Shown piece after piece: positions 10,444 to 23,180 of a DNA stretch of 64,000 bases. The stretch's first letter is position 1, and every line of letters begins with the position of its first letter. This DNA comes from Gordius sp. MW1 (lineage: Eukaryota > Nematomorpha > Gordioida > Gordea > Gordiidae), in the NCBI GenBank assembly GCA_964036665.1, contig OZ038529.1, positions 1,240,001 to 1,304,000 of the forward strand, in the 5' to 3' direction. The notes beneath the pieces are model-generated. The model was not told the DNA's origin. It was given only the letters and a program-made list of their open reading frames with translations, and ran no database searches. The translations under genes and the position numbers were made by a program.

Positions 10444-12735
10444 GTAAAAAGCAAACGATTCTTAAAACTCGGCTATTGGATATTTTAAAAATGTTTATAT
10501 GTATAAAATTTTCTCTATTAAAATTTTAGCCAGTTGATGTTAGGTCGGCATTAAAAATTGTGGGTAAATTATATAATTTACTAAATTTAACTAACGTTTA
10601 TATGTTTATTAATCATAATATTTCATAATTATATGCCTTAATTTTATAGGAAATAATTATACCAATTTAAAATTAGCCATCTTTCCCCTTACATTTAATA
10701 AATAAACATTAATATTTTTTAATAATTTAAACATGTGTTATATATCTTTTATCAAAACAAAGATCAAACAGGCACATACCAAATGTAAATGGATAATCTA
10801 GATTAAGTTTAATCCCTTTGCCTCTTAATTTTTTTAATCTGTGATAGATTTTAAAATCTGGTGCTCTAAATTCTCATTCTTAAAGCAAGGGGCATATCTA
10901 AATTTGAATGAATAAAACACTAAAATGGATGAAAATGGCTAATTTGTAATTTCAAGTTTTAAACTCCTTATTTAAGCGGCTTAAAACCAATCTGATGTAC
11001 AAACATCACCCCCAAAATTTTTTAAAGCCCCTCACGCCCCGATTTTTTAAAGTGATTTATGATAGCACTTTTAGGGAATTAGCAACATGAAAGTAGTCGG
11101 CATGTAGACAAAGGAAATTTTCAAAGCATATTTACCGCTTAATCAATATTTTTTACACTTTCGTTGAAACTTTTGTCGTCTAAAATAAATATAAGCTTAC
11201 ATAAATTAAAGATGAATTATTTACATTATTTTTGCTGATAATCTATATGTATGCTTCTCTAGTATTTTGCTCTATGGATTAGATAGAGGGGTATGATGAT
11301 AGATTAATGTTATAGCCAAAAAATATCATACTATCCATCTCTCTATATCTATAGGCTACATATGAAAACAAATACACTCCTAAGTGTTACAGTGTTGTCG
11401 CAATTTAATCTAAAAATGAAATTATATATTCAGCACCCAAATCCCTCATAAATATTAATACAAAAATGTGGAGATAACCGAAGTTAGAAACTGTGTTTTT
11501 GGAAAAATTGGTTTTTCGCGAAGTTTCTATGCATATATAAATATGAATTTAGCATAAAAAAGATAAACGATTTCCATAATTTATTGCCCAAAAAATCAAT
11601 ATTAATTACAATAATGTCTCACACAATTGTCAAGGTCTCTATCTCGCTATCTTACAAATTAAACAAAATTTCAATTATTTTTTTACCAATTAAACAGGTG
11701 ATTTTAGCTCGTTTGACCTCTCACTCAAATTAAATTTGTGTAGATTTTGAAAATATTAAAGTAAACTCTTATTTAATTTATGTTTCAAAATTAAAAAAAA
11801 GTAATTTTTAAATCGTAAAATGCTTTATAAAACTAAGTAAGATTGATAGTTGTTTGCGATTAAATAATTCCAATTAAGGACAAAAGAGCAAAAAATGAAG
11901 AAAAAAATCTTTAAGTAGGTCTTGGGGGATTAATGTCATTCGGGTTAAATCGCATTTTATAAATCGTTGCCAATTAATCAAAGCCTTTCTCAACAAGGTC
12001 ATTAATTCATACGAGAAAACGATAGGAGGATATTAAATAAATTTTTTAAATACAAGAATAGTTTTAAAAAGACCTAGAGAGTACTAATATAATAGACTGG
12101 CAAACGTTGTGAAAACGGCTGGGTTACATAAACAGTCCAAATATTTTTTGGTCTATATTTCTTAGTCGACAACTAGTAATTACATTGATCAACAAATAAT
12201 GGACTTATAAAATCAATCGGTAAACAGTTTGCAAATTTTAGTGGAGTTTCTCATTGTGAACACAAATATATTTTTATTTTTCCCTAATACATGAAGTTCT
12301 TAAAATATTTGCTGTCAATGCTAAAAAGTGTCATTTGGGCGTTTTTGAAACGTCAATCAATTGGTAAAATAATTTAATGAATTTGATTTATAATAAAGGG
12401 GGAAGTGGCATTAAAAAATGGAATTAGAAAATAAGATATTTATAAAAGAGGGTTATGAACACTTAACTTGTATTTTATTATTATAAATGATGTCTGAGCT
12501 TTTGATTTATTTAATTAAGCTAAATTCATTTTTTAAAATATTCTATGCAATTATTAAGCCACCCAAAAAATATAGTGTTCAATCTTGTTCAATCTTAGGC
12601 TATTTTTAAGCTCTTATATTATACCTTTAATATTTTTCCTACAGTCTATCAAAGTGTTGTGTTTGTAAAAACAAAACCCAGCCGTTTTTACAACACTATT
12701 TTTAAAATTTTAATTTTAAATAAATTTACCCATAG
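10444..12735 (+). other. Likely first intron of HOMER
   Basis: AT-rich, with no other exon that I can support. It contains a single-arm copy of the foldback repeat at 12183-12480 and ends in CCCATAG just before the EVH1 exon. Confidence 0.45.
12183..12480 (+). repeat. Foldback-family repeat, single-arm copy
   Basis: Shares ATCAACAAATAATGG, then GTGAACACAAATAT, and GAAACGTCAATCAATTGGTA with the left arm of the large foldback element at 55484. Only one arm is recognisable here. Confidence 0.6.
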
Positions 12736-15572
12736 AGATATTCCTTTGCATTCGACGAAAGCGCGTGTGTTTATACTGAACCCAGGCAAAAACTTAAATG
12801 GATCTACGGACAATTGGTTACCCATATCTCGTTCGGAAGTCGCAGTTTCGTTTTACTTCGATAAAAGTCGACAAATTTACCGAATTTTAAGTTTTGAAGA
12901 TGGAAAGGTTGATTATATGTGTAGATAAAAAACACATAAAATTACTTTGTTTTAGATCAAAATAATTTTTAAATTAAATATGATTTTTTTATTTTTTTCT
13001 GTGTTTGTACAGATTTTGATAAATAGCGTTGTGACATGTCGTATGCATTTTCACAAATTATCCTCACTTTTTGGCAAATGGACCGATCTCAAAGCCAATG
13101 CTGTTTATGGTTTAGGTTTCTTAACGGATATTGATTTAGACAGAGTAATCACCAAACTCCTTTGAATATTAATTTTCAAAATTATAATTTAATTTAGGAT
13201 AATATCATCCACAAAATATTATTTAGTTTAATAATATTTTTAAAAAATCTACTATAATTTTACTGTATTTATTTCCAAATAATTTCACACTTTTTCAAAA
13301 GTAAGTTAAAGGAATAAAGATTATTCTTTAAAAATTGTCGCAAAAACCCATTGATTAATAAAAATTGAATTTTTTGTAATTTTACATGAAAAAAAACATA
13401 TTTTTTTAATTGTTATATTTCAAATTATTTTTTATATTAAAATTATTTTTTCAAAGTTTGGGGAAGCATTTGATGAGTTACTACAAGTACTATCTCATAA
13501 CGAGAATGAATCGAGATCAGGAGCGACTCCAAGATTAACACAATCCTATCATCCATCTTTGGAAAGAAATCAATCGACAGACACAAATGTATCTTCATCT
13601 TTTAAGAGACGAGATAGTTCTTGTGGCAGAAGTCCTCTCATACCTCGTGGTTTCAAATGTCCAAACACTTTTAGAAGTGTTCAGGTCTTTAATATTTTTT
13701 TTCAAATCACTTTGATTTAAAGCAAAAAAAATTAAAATTTTTTTTTTCATGTCTTAGGTTGTGTATTAATGCGCGATTATGAGGTGAGGCAAAGAAAAAG
13801 CACAAACAAACATAGCTGTTGCGTCCTGATAGACGCGACACACTTCATTTTTAAAGCGCGATTTGTTGCGCGATGCAAAATATTAAGAAATTCAAAAATA
13901 ATAGGTTTATTTGATAAGACAAAAAAGTTTTTTGAAGTGCCTATTTAAGCAAAATAAAAAAGGGCGTGCTTGAAGCTGAATCGCCTATTAAGACAAAGTT
14001 CTAGAGATAACTGGATATATAATAAATAATAAATTTAATAAAGTTTTAGTTCAAGTAACTTATAAAAATTCAAACTTCAAAAAAACTTTAAAAGCCATAT
14101 CTTATGTTTACAAACATTGTAACATTTTGCATTATACTTAATGTTGTATATAATGAAAAAAATTATGAGTGCAAAAAGTATTATATTAACCAAACTTGAG
14201 AGAGGTATAATAAAAATTCAATATAAATGATAATTTTGAGACACTTACATAAATTATATTTGCTGCATATGGTAGTGACTTATTATTTAAATATGTTTAT
14301 TAGATTTATTAATGAGGTTATAAAATAAAATTTATTGCATTAATTTTAGAGAATTAAATAATTTAAATTAAAATAACGTTTAAAATCGTTTGGTTTAGAA
14401 TTCACCAAAACGTCAAACTCCATTATGGTGTCATTCTTTGATTCCTTTAGAGACCAGACTTAAATTAGAAAATGAAAAACTAAAGATGGCTCTTACACTC
14501 AAGTAAAACATTATTTTAAAATTATATGTTATATTTTTTTTGTAAATTAAATTTTTTTCATTTTTTAAATTTAAATTTGTCTTCAAGTTCGGAGAACGTT
14601 AGAAAATATGAAAATGAACTGGTTAATTTGAAGAGCAAAAATGAAAACTTAAATCAAGAACTTGAAAGGTGCAATACGAAAATAGCGGGTTTGCATGATA
14701 ATCTAACGCGATGTCAAGAACGTTGTTCCCACCTAGATTGCAAAGTAAAATTATATAAATTTAATTTTGCTAAAAAATTAAAAGTTAAAGGATATATACC
14801 TTTCCAAAAATCTCATCAAAACGTTAAAGGTTCAAATAGATAAACTTATGCAACAAGTCCAAAATTTGGATGATAAATTTCAACAAGATTTTGAAAATAT
14901 GTCCGAAATTCTACAAGTCAGTATTATAATTTAAATATGATAAAAAAATTATATTAATAAACGTTTATTAACGCTTGGTTTATGGGTTTAAAATGATCCA
15001 GAAGTTTACCTTGCTTTTATTTTATTAAATTATTTGCGCCTTTGTGTTTTATTTAAGCCTATGTGGTCTCTATTTTGACACTAAGTTTACATTTTATACC
15101 TATTTATGTTTGGTTATCAAGCAAATACATGCTTTAATTTTCTTTTAATAAATTAAAATGGATAATTAAGCTGATATAATTTGTAAACTTATAATTTTTA
15201 AATATAATTTTTTCCCCACGAATCAAATTTTTTGATATTATGAAATGTGTGAGTTAAGCGCCTTTAAAAATTTAAATATCCTATAAAAGAATTAAAATAA
15301 TACGATTACTTCAATATAAAATATATCATAAGTATTTTATAAGAACATTTTAATTCAAATATTAAACAAGGAAATCTCTGAGCGTTTAAAATTAGAGTGA
15401 ATTCTATCGTCTGCTCTTTGGTCTAAGTAAAAGCAATAAATCTCTAAAAAAATAAAACCACAAAACGCAAAATTATAATTTTTGATTAAATTCATTAAAA
15501 TAATTATAGGCTAAGGAAAACAACGGAAACGAAGAAGAAATGTCAACAGTCCATAGCGTATCTTTCATTTAG
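12736..15572 (+). CDS. HOMER: HOMER scaffold protein, EVH1 plus coiled coil
   Basis: HOMER is a cytosolic scaffold: its EVH1 domain binds proline-rich ligands (mGluR, IP3R, Shank) and its coiled coil multimerises. Exons 12736-12907, 13013-13144, 13457-13684, 14399-14502, 14588-14744, 14830-14916 and 15510-15572 all have GT-AG borders and compatible phases. Exons 1-2 and the start of 3 form the EVH1 domain: STKARVFILNPG, NWLPISRSEVAVSFYFD, YRILSFEDGK, FGKWTDLKANAVYGLGF, FGEAFDELLQ. Exon 3 adds a Ser-rich linker. Exons 4-6 are heptad-rich (LKLENEKLKMALTL, YENELVNLKSKNENLNQELE, IDKLMQQVQNLDDKFQQDFE). The last exon ends MSTVHSVSFI and a stop. The seven exons encode about 312 residues, slightly short of a typical 350-residue HOMER before any 5' exon. 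No frame breaks seen. Confidence 0.93.
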
Positions 15573-15770
15573 AAATTTACTATTAATTACATACTAATTT
15601 TATGCACACACGCGTCACTCATTGTATGATGTATAAAACCACTTGTTCTGATATGTTTTTTTTTCAAAAAAATAAATTATTTGTAATCAGGGCGTAGCCA
15701 GAGATTAAACTAGAGGACGTGCGATAAGTAAAAAATATTCTTTTCCTCTTATTAATGCTCTGGCCCCTAG
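15573..15770. other. HOMER 3' flank
   Basis: AT-rich; AAATAAATTATT at about 15669 could serve as a polyadenylation signal. Part of a GGGCGTAGCC-type repeat starts near 15690. Confidence 0.4.
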
Positions 15771-15908
15771 GCGTAGCAAGGGGGGGGGGCAGGGGAACGG
15801 CGAAAAAAATTTTTTAATGCAAAAACCCTTAAAAATTAAAATATTTACCTTGAACTTTTAAACGTTTTGCCCCCCCCCCCCATCCAAAACCTGGCTACAG
15901 CTATGCTC
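15770..15908. mobile_element. MITE, CATGGGCGTAGCC family
   Basis: The left end GGCGTAGCAAGGGGGGGG and the right end CCCCCCATCCAAAACCTGGC carry the homopolymer G and C runs of this family. ATGCTCTGGCC lies on both sides, a probable target duplication. Confidence 0.65.
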
Positions 15909-16141
15909 TGGCCTCAACTAGAGACCTGCAGAGGCGATCCAAGGCCGTTACCGGCAGATATTTCTACTGAAAAAAGGCACTAATTACATTTAACTAGGTT
16001 AATAGCTCTATTTATTATGCATTTTTTTTAAGATAAAATTTGTTTATTGATATATATTTAAACATAATATTAAATGGTAAAAATATATAATAATGATATT
16101 AAAAAAACATTATATGAGTAATATGTTTTCATCTTCCTCTT

Positions 16142-16950
16142 TTAGAAGAGGCCAGCCAAAAAAGATTTGAAATTAAATTTTGCAATTAAGATGGCTATTG
16201 ATTGTTTTAATAAAAATGCGGGGGAATATTTGGAGGGAGGGGATAGCCTGCCTATTTCTTTGAATAAGGCCAACGCCATTTTTCCATAGGATCCTGAACA
16301 GGAGGAAATTATTGGGATAAAAATACTAGAGTCCAAAAGGGCCTTGTATTTTTGGAGCTTGCGTTCTTCAGCGAGGGCCATGGGGTCATAATTAAGATTA
16401 GAGGGGGCAAATAGGTCTATGGATGTGAAATCCCACTTTAAAAGGAGACCATTTTCCCATGGGACTAGCGATGAACCGTCAGGACGCATTCGACCTTCAA
16501 GGGCAGGATCTGAAGGTTCAAGTATGGATGGAATTTGGGCCTTTCTAAGGGCTGACTGGATAATAGAATAAATTTTAGAGTGTCGCAAGTGTCTAAATTT
16601 ATTAAGTCTGCAGTGTAACGGGTGGCGTGCTTCTTCATCAACAGGCAGGTTGCAGTTTTTACAGGCATATGCCTTTGTGTATTTTATTCCAAGGCGTAGT
16701 GCTACATTGTAGAATAGCTCGCAATCCTCTGACATCATATTGGAAAACCTGCTAGGAAAAGCCTCTAGCCATTCATGTCCAGATTTATCAAACACCAAAG
16801 ATCTAAGGTTGTAATGTTGTTTGGTATCGCAGCTCGAAAGGAGATAAGCAACGGAGCGCGAAACCAAACATGCATCCCAATCCTTTAGATTTGGTGTTTG
16901 TGGTGGTGAGCTTTCTGGTAGAACATAAGGACTATATTTTAAGTAGTTGG
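16142..16950 (-). mobile_element. 5'-truncated RLE-type LINE, C-terminal endonuclease part
   Basis: Minus-strand frame open for at least 241 codons. It holds the NLRSLVFDKSGHEWLEAFPS block, a zinc-knuckle CKNC...HPLHC, then RLNKFRHLRHSK, and the restriction-like endonuclease signature RMRPDG with a downstream Asp in LLLKWDFTSID. The C-terminus LALFKEIGRLSPPSK and FLLKQSIAILIAKFN matches the other copies. In R2-superclade LINEs this domain nicks the target for target-primed reverse transcription. The reverse transcriptase is missing, as expected after 5' truncation near 16950. The frame is uninterrupted, so the copy is fairly young. Confidence 0.85.
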
Positions 16951-17367
16951 ATATTTAATTTCGAGTTACGTTCCAGACCCTATATAATCAAACTAATTTA
17001 TCAATCAATATAAAAATTCCAAACCTTTCGATAATTTACTGTATAATATTGATTAACAAGAAAACGAATTTTAAACTAGTCGTGAAACACTAAGTTCCTT
17101 AGTTGACGCGGATCCCCCCTCCCGAATCAAGCTCGAAGAGGATGGTGTTGTGCATTACAATTTACAACTAACACACACATGCACGTATATAGATTCCAAT
17201 TTATAATATTATATAAGCATTATTTAATGAATCACTTTATCTCGACCGCTTGCCTGCTAATACCGGTGTCTCTGTTGGCAAGAGCGAGGTATTTTTATTA
17301 TTATATATAAAAAGTTGTATATGTGAGATATATTTTTGCGAATCATTTAACAATATAACAACAACGA
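16951..17367. other. Intergenic spacer 3' of UBA4
   Basis: AT-rich with one CG-richer patch at 17105-17145. No exon or RNA gene that I can support. Confidence 0.4.
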
Positions 17368-20300
17368 TTAATACAAAGGATAATTGGGATCTACAGAATG
17401 GTGCCACGAATGCAAACCACCCGTTATATTATATAAAACTATGCCATTGGATTCTTTGAATTTTGGCCTTTGACTTAACATATCAACAGTCAGTTTAGAA
17501 TCTTTTCCCCTTCGACAAATAACTAATACTGTTATGTAAAAGAAAATAGTCATTATAATCTAAAAAATGGTTATTATAATTTAAGTAGATAAAATACATA
17601 ATTTTTATATATAAAATTAACCTGTTAATGGGTCAGTAGTTTTAATAGGAGTTAAGTTTTTATAACATGATTCAAGTTCATATCCTAGGTTTTCAATTCC
17701 TTTAAGACGTGTGATTTTTGAAAAGGGTACATCTAATTAATTCTAGGAATAAATTACTGCTCAACACATAATTATATTTTCATTCAAACCCTTTTAAAGA
17801 TTAGGTTAAAACATATTGTAATTTTTAAACAATAAAGTTTATAAAGTATTTATAATTTGTAAAAGTAACCATAACATATCGCTAACTGAGAATTGGAGTG
17901 CTTAATCTACAATTTTTGAAATTTTAAAGTAAAAGGGCTATTAGGTAGATTTTTATATATTTTATCATGAAGTTTTTAAAAATTTTGGGAATATTTATTG
18001 GCTTTGCTACAAAGGTTCTTTTTTGCTCTATCTGCGATAACCCAATCCCAAACGTTCATTTAATCACGTAAAAATCGTCTGCCTTTATTTAATTCGCATA
18101 ATGTCCTTACAATTACTTTATAATAGTGCTGTAAACATTTAAAAAAAAATCGAACGCGTTCACGTTCGTTAAAAAAAAGGAACGCGTTCACGTTCGTTCA
18201 AAATTTTATGATAATTTTTTTTAAATTTAATATAAAATAAATAAATGTCTTATATTATTTAACAATAAATAGCCATGATAAAAAATAATAGTTTTATTTC
18301 GACAATATAATTATAAATCAATATAATCTAATACAGCGAATATAAAGATTATTTATTTTTCAAAATTGTTGTCTGATAAGCAAGAACGCTTGGCAGTTGA
18401 TACAGCATTAGCTATACTAAAAACCCACAGGGGCAGATGAGGAGATTGGAGTATTTATACTTAATAAACAAATTTTTTAAAGTAGGAAATTTCTTAAAAT
18501 CATCTAATGTTTTGTCACTCGCTTCAAAAAATTGCGATAAGATATCATCCTCCAATCCGCCCTCTACTTCCTCGTCAAAGGAATTGGTAATAGGAAACAG
18601 GAAAAACAGCTGATTAAAAAATATAATACTTTTTTTTGTTAAAAAGATTAACATTAATTTTCAAATAAATAAAAAAGGGTTTTTAAAATTAAACGAAAGT
18701 TAAATTCGAACGCGTTCATCAAGAACGCGTTCACGGCAATTAATATATAGCCCTAACTTATATAAAAGTTTTAAGGCGATAAATCAAAAAATTGTTAATG
18801 AGGGTTGCAATCAGACAAGTCCAATATGATAAGTATCAATAGCTTTGTACATTATCGCTCAAGGAAAAAGGTAATTGTTAAGGTCAAAAAATAAAACTTT
18901 TGGAAGAGATAGGAAAAAAAATAAATTTTAAAAAGAGAATATTTAGGATTATTCAAAGAGATAAAAGTTTAAAGGAGCTATTTGCTTAAAAAAAAATTCT
19001 CATTTATTTTATAAACAATAAATTAAATAATAGTATTTGCAGTAAATAGGATAATTGATACCGCCCCAGTAAATATATTTGCTGTATAAAGGATATAATC
19101 ATTATGTTGTTTTAGAAATTTAATTATATATATTTATCCCCTCAAAGATATTTTAAAGTATCATAATTAAATTTAATGGGATACACAACCCCTATTTACT
19201 CTATTTTTGTATAATATCAAATAAATTCAAGTTATTGGAGTATTAGAGTCATTATAATATTTATAACTAGTTTAATAATCTCATATTTATTTAATTTTTA
19301 TAGTTATAAGTCATGAATCAAACATCAACAAAGCCTTGAAACTTGTGGTTAAAAATGCAGATAGAGCAAAGTAGCTAAAAAAATCGCCAAAAAACTCTCC
19401 CTGAAATTCAAAAAGTCCATTTTTTATATGAAATATAAGAAAGAATCCACTTTTTGCAAAATATAACAGATGCTAGTAGTCTAAATTGCCAAACTTAACT
19501 TCAAGTCATATGAATAATAAGTTTAGATTGTATAGCCTTTCAATTCATTTGGTGCAGAAAGAGCACTCCAATTCTCAGGTAGCCATATGATATATCAAAA
19601 AAACTAGATAAAATTTGATCGTATGAGCCATATTTATAAATAATATTTTCAAACTTAATAATTTTATGGTATCTGGGCATGGAATTTTGCATATTTTCAA
19701 CTCATGCAGTTCTCGAACATCCAAAATGCACATTGCCTTATGAAACATGGTGGACCAAAGATTTTTCATTTCTAACACTGACATGGAATTAACATTTAGC
19801 ATGTTGGAAGGGCAAAATGAAGCTGCCTAACATAATGATTGTATAATAAAATGTGGAATATAATTAAAATATTATTAAACCTCTAATATTTGGCTTCCTA
19901 ATAATTTGAATTGACTAGTAGTGAGATTTGAAGTAGGTATAACTGAGCAAGATATGCAATTTGGCTTTTTTGATCTAATTTTAATTTCCTTAAAACAAGA
20001 ACCAGTTGATAATGCATCAAATATGAGCATTTTATTGGTATAACTAGGTGTCAAAGTTTGAATTATAATCTTTTGTGCTTCAAGTGCTTGATTTAAGCCA
20101 ATTATTCCAGGAATAACCCCTAGTAATATATAAAACTTAAAATATCAATTTATTTACCAAAAACTCCCTTTTCATTACAACCCATTAATGTATTTTGTGG
20201 AGGAGGCTCAGGAAATAAACATCTATAACAAAGTGAATTGTTATCATTGATGGTACAATTGAATGTAGCCATATGACCTTCAAATGCCAATGCACTGCCA

Positions 20301-20834
20301 TATATCCAAGGTATATTTTTGTAAAGTGAAATGTCATTTATAAGATATCTTGTTTCAAAATTATCTGTTGCATCAATAATAACATCGTAACTTTCATCAT
20401 TAGCAAATAATAAATCAATCGCATTATTCCACGAAAGTCTTGTTACAAGGGCTCTAAAATTAATATTTGAATTACGCTTTTTTGCAAGTTTTTGGGCTAC
20501 TAAAACTTTTGGTTGACCCACATCTTCATCAGTATAAAGTATTTGACGATGCAGATTTTCAATAGAAACGACATCTTCGTCAATAATAGTTAAGTTTCCT
20601 AAAAATGATAAGTAAAATTAACCCCTCTAATAATATACCCAATCCTGCTGAGGATAGGTATAAGATAATTGGGCAACCAAGTCCCCCAGCACCAATTACT
20701 ACAACATTTCCGTTCTTTAGATTCTGCTGTCCTTTTGTACCATAATTTATAAATTATAAATAATTACCGTCAATGCCAATTTCGGGTAATAACAAATGCC
20801 TACTGAACCTTAAAATTTCAGAATTTTCTAACAT
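17368..20834 (-). CDS. MOCS3: UBA4/MOCS3-type E1-like adenylyltransferase-sulfurtransferase
   Basis: UBA4/MOCS3 adenylates and thiolates URM1 (tRNA thiolation) and MOCS2A (molybdopterin synthesis). Exons: 20834-20768, 20731-20639, 20598-20158, 20119-19881, 19826-19605, 17528-17368. The start [18 protein letters not shown] matches the family start. The ThiF domain shows [12 protein letters not shown] (nucleotide loop), [42 protein letters not shown] with Cys pair, and PNCISC (second zinc pair). The rhodanese domain follows: [15 protein letters not shown], then the catalytic loop VICRRGKDS with its Cys, ending [17 protein letters not shown]. Intron 2 is only 40 bp; the last is 2.1 kb and holds a hAT copy. 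In exon 5 the best frame shifts by one base at a T run near 19650, giving [16 protein letters not shown], which then splices in phase to the last exon. That is either a sequence error or a real lesion. Confidence 0.92.
18124..18755 (-). mobile_element. hAT element (ACGCGTT family) inside UBA4 intron
   Basis: It begins TAGTGCTGTAAA and ends TATAGCCCTA, with GAACGCGTTCACGTTCGTT subterminal blocks as in the copy at 933-2412. The minus strand carries the transposase C-terminal part [12 protein letters not shown] preceded by an acidic stretch ([17 protein letters not shown]). Flanking 8-mers are similar but not identical, so it is older than the first copy. It lies wholly within the rhodanese-splitting intron. 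Confidence 0.8.
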
Positions 20835-20855
20835 ATGTTTTATTATGTATGAATC

Positions 20856-21093
20856 GCATCGGGGTCAAACGTTTTCAGGGTCACACGTTATAAAACACCT
20901 AAAAATAACTAAAACCTTACCCTAACCTTAACCCTTACCCTACCCCTATTATAGAGAACCCTAATTATGTATGAAACCTTCAGATCTACCTAAATTAAAA
21001 GCTTATATCATAATTTTTATAAATTTTTTTAGTTATTTTTAGTTATTTTAGGTGTTTTATAACGTTTGACTTGAGAACGTTTGACTTGATACC
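20856..21093. mobile_element. MITE with 9-bp TSD, just upstream of UBA4
   Basis: Inverted ends: left holds GTCAAACGTT and ATAAAACACCTAAAAATAAC, right holds GTTATTTTAGGTGTTTTATA and AACGTTTGACTTGA. Direct repeats GTATGAATC flank it (20847-20855 and 21094-21102). A 9-bp duplication suits the Mutator superfamily, but I cannot assign it with certainty. It sits 13 bp upstream of the UBA4 start codon. Confidence 0.75.
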
Positions 21094-21439
21094 GTATGAA
21101 TCACATAGCATTTCAGCAGCGTTCTTTTAAATCCAACTCATCATCTTAAACAAACTTCTATATTTGGCTTCCACACTTGATATGTATAGAATTTAATTTC
21201 AGGCCAATATCGAGGTATGATATCTGCAAATCTATATGATCTCCATTGCTTATACTACAAGAATCATATAATTAGTGCACCAATTTATTTAAAGTAATAT
21301 TTTTTGTTAAATTTGGCAAACGTTACACGATCCAAGTTATTTTACTATATATTGATAACCTCCATTAATAATAATCCTAAGAACCATTTTTGGGACAAAA
21401 TTTATAAAATTATCTATCACATTCTGTTTTTCAGTGTGC

Positions 21440-22345
21440 CGACTCCATTCTTACTTTTAACACCGGTGCAATCCTAAAACCTGCTTTCGTATCAATATTA
21501 AATCACATTGCTAGCTTGTATCCAGCAAACTTAATCATTTTGATCCGAAAGGAGCCCTGAAGGTGTTTTATGGTAATGAGCAATCGCCCCAAGCACACAG
21601 GAAACCCACAATATTTTTAAAGCATCCTCCTTTGTTATTCTAAGATAAATATCCCAACTCTAAATCCAACATATTCTTAGATTCCGCCGAGGTCGCTGAA
21701 GCCATAAACTCATTTCCCTAGATTCTGCAGCTGGTCTAGACTGAATCCGCCCTCTATGTTTCCAAGGTTTAGGTAAAATTAATAAAATTCAACATGCCTT
21801 CTAAACGCCATAGCATCTATATGCAACCTTAATGTCAATAAAAACGTACTTCATAAAATAATACCAATTTTGTTTGGCGCCAAATTAATAGCCATTAAGA
21901 AGCCAGATAATTTCCTAAGTCCTAAACCTAGGTCCACATCAATTAGGTTTTGAAAAAAAAGGAGGCTGCGAAGCCGCTAGTCATGCCCCTAGGCTAGCCT
22001 CGGACCATTTCATGGTCAAATTAGACTTTGCCAACACTTTTAATTGCATACGCAGAGAAGTTCTTATTGAGAATTTTCTTTTTTCCAAAGTTCCATAACT
22101 ACACTTTATTAAGTTATATGACTCAACATCTTTTTTTTTTTAAATTTGGGGATTTTGATATAAATTCATTCGAAGGCTTTAACAAGGCGACCCACTGGGT
22201 CCGCGATTATTTTGATCGGATATTTATTGAAAAAGTATCGCACGAATCTAGTTAACATTAAATACTTGGTACTTGGACGATGCCACCCTTTGTGGTCATC
22301 CTCGCAAAGTTTTTATAGCTTGTAAAGGTATGCAAAATCTTTCTC
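21440..22345 (+). mobile_element. Decayed RLE-type LINE fragment, reverse transcriptase part
   Basis: Short plus-strand stretches match the RT region of the better copy at 50677-51230: GAKLIAIKKPDNFLSP (versus GAKLLAIRKADKSARP), IRREVLIENFLF, FKFGDFDINSFEGFNKAT, and the catalytic YLDDATLCG near 22275. Frames change repeatedly, so this is an old copy. Confidence 0.65.
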
Positions 22346-22930
22346 TTTAGTATTAAATCAAACACACAAGGATAAAAATCTATAAACAGTGAATTGGATA
22401 TGAGCGAGGATATTAAAGTAACGATGATAAAAGTTAATTAACAGGTTGGAAGAATAGTTGATGTGTGTTGAGTGTATTGGAATATCCAGATAAGTGTAGA
22501 GGGGTGGAATATCCAAATGTAATGTGATAAATGGTAGAATAAGTTGTAAACGCGAATGTAGTAAATAAATGAAATATCTAGAGGAGCAGAGCGAAGTTGA
22601 AAAGGAGTTGTATTCAAGTGGCTGATCCTTGTTTGGTTGGGATTAAATATATAAAAATGTTCATGAAGAATAATCTAGAAAATTCCATAATTTTCTAGAA
22701 AAAAATGGTATTCCGGTACATTTATATGAGAATACCTGTTTTTTCTGCTATTGGATACATCGAAATCGCTGGTTTAAATGTGTATCTTATTTAAGATTTT
22801 TTATAGCTCACAATTTAACATTAGATTTTGAAGATTCAAAAGTTAAAAATTAATACATAATTATTTTAACACAGAAGTCGGAATAATTAAAATAAATTCT
22901 TTTTTGATGTCCCTTATATAAGAATAATTA
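22346..22930. other. AT-rich intergenic stretch
   Basis: No coding or repeat structure that I can support. Confidence 0.4.
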
Positions 22931-23180
22931 CACTGATCAACAAATAATGGGCTTAAAAATAGGACTGTTTGCAGATTCTGGGTGAAAATTTAGTTTTTCC
23001 CCTATACGCAAAGTTTTTCAAATATTATTTGTTAACAAGGATATAATGGATCCTCTCCCCTTTATTAATAAATCAAATTTATCAAATTAAAACTTTATTT
23101 ATTAATTCACAAGTTATTGACGTTTGAAAAGGCATAAAATAGCTGTTTTTAGCGAATTTGACAGCAGATTTGAAATCAAA
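22931..23180. repeat. Foldback-family repeat, short copy
   Basis: Left part ATCAACAAATAATGGGCTT and TGTTTGCAGATTCTGGGTG; right part CAAGTTATTGACGTTTGAAA and GCGAATTTGACAGCAG. These match the two arms of the element at 55484-56290 in inverted arrangement, with most of the centre lost. Confidence 0.65.

Noticed and set aside
12659-12928. Single 89-codon HOMER start frame without intron
   Set aside because: It lacks an ATG and its first part is AT-rich intron-like sequence; the acceptor at 12735 gives a clean EVH1 exon.
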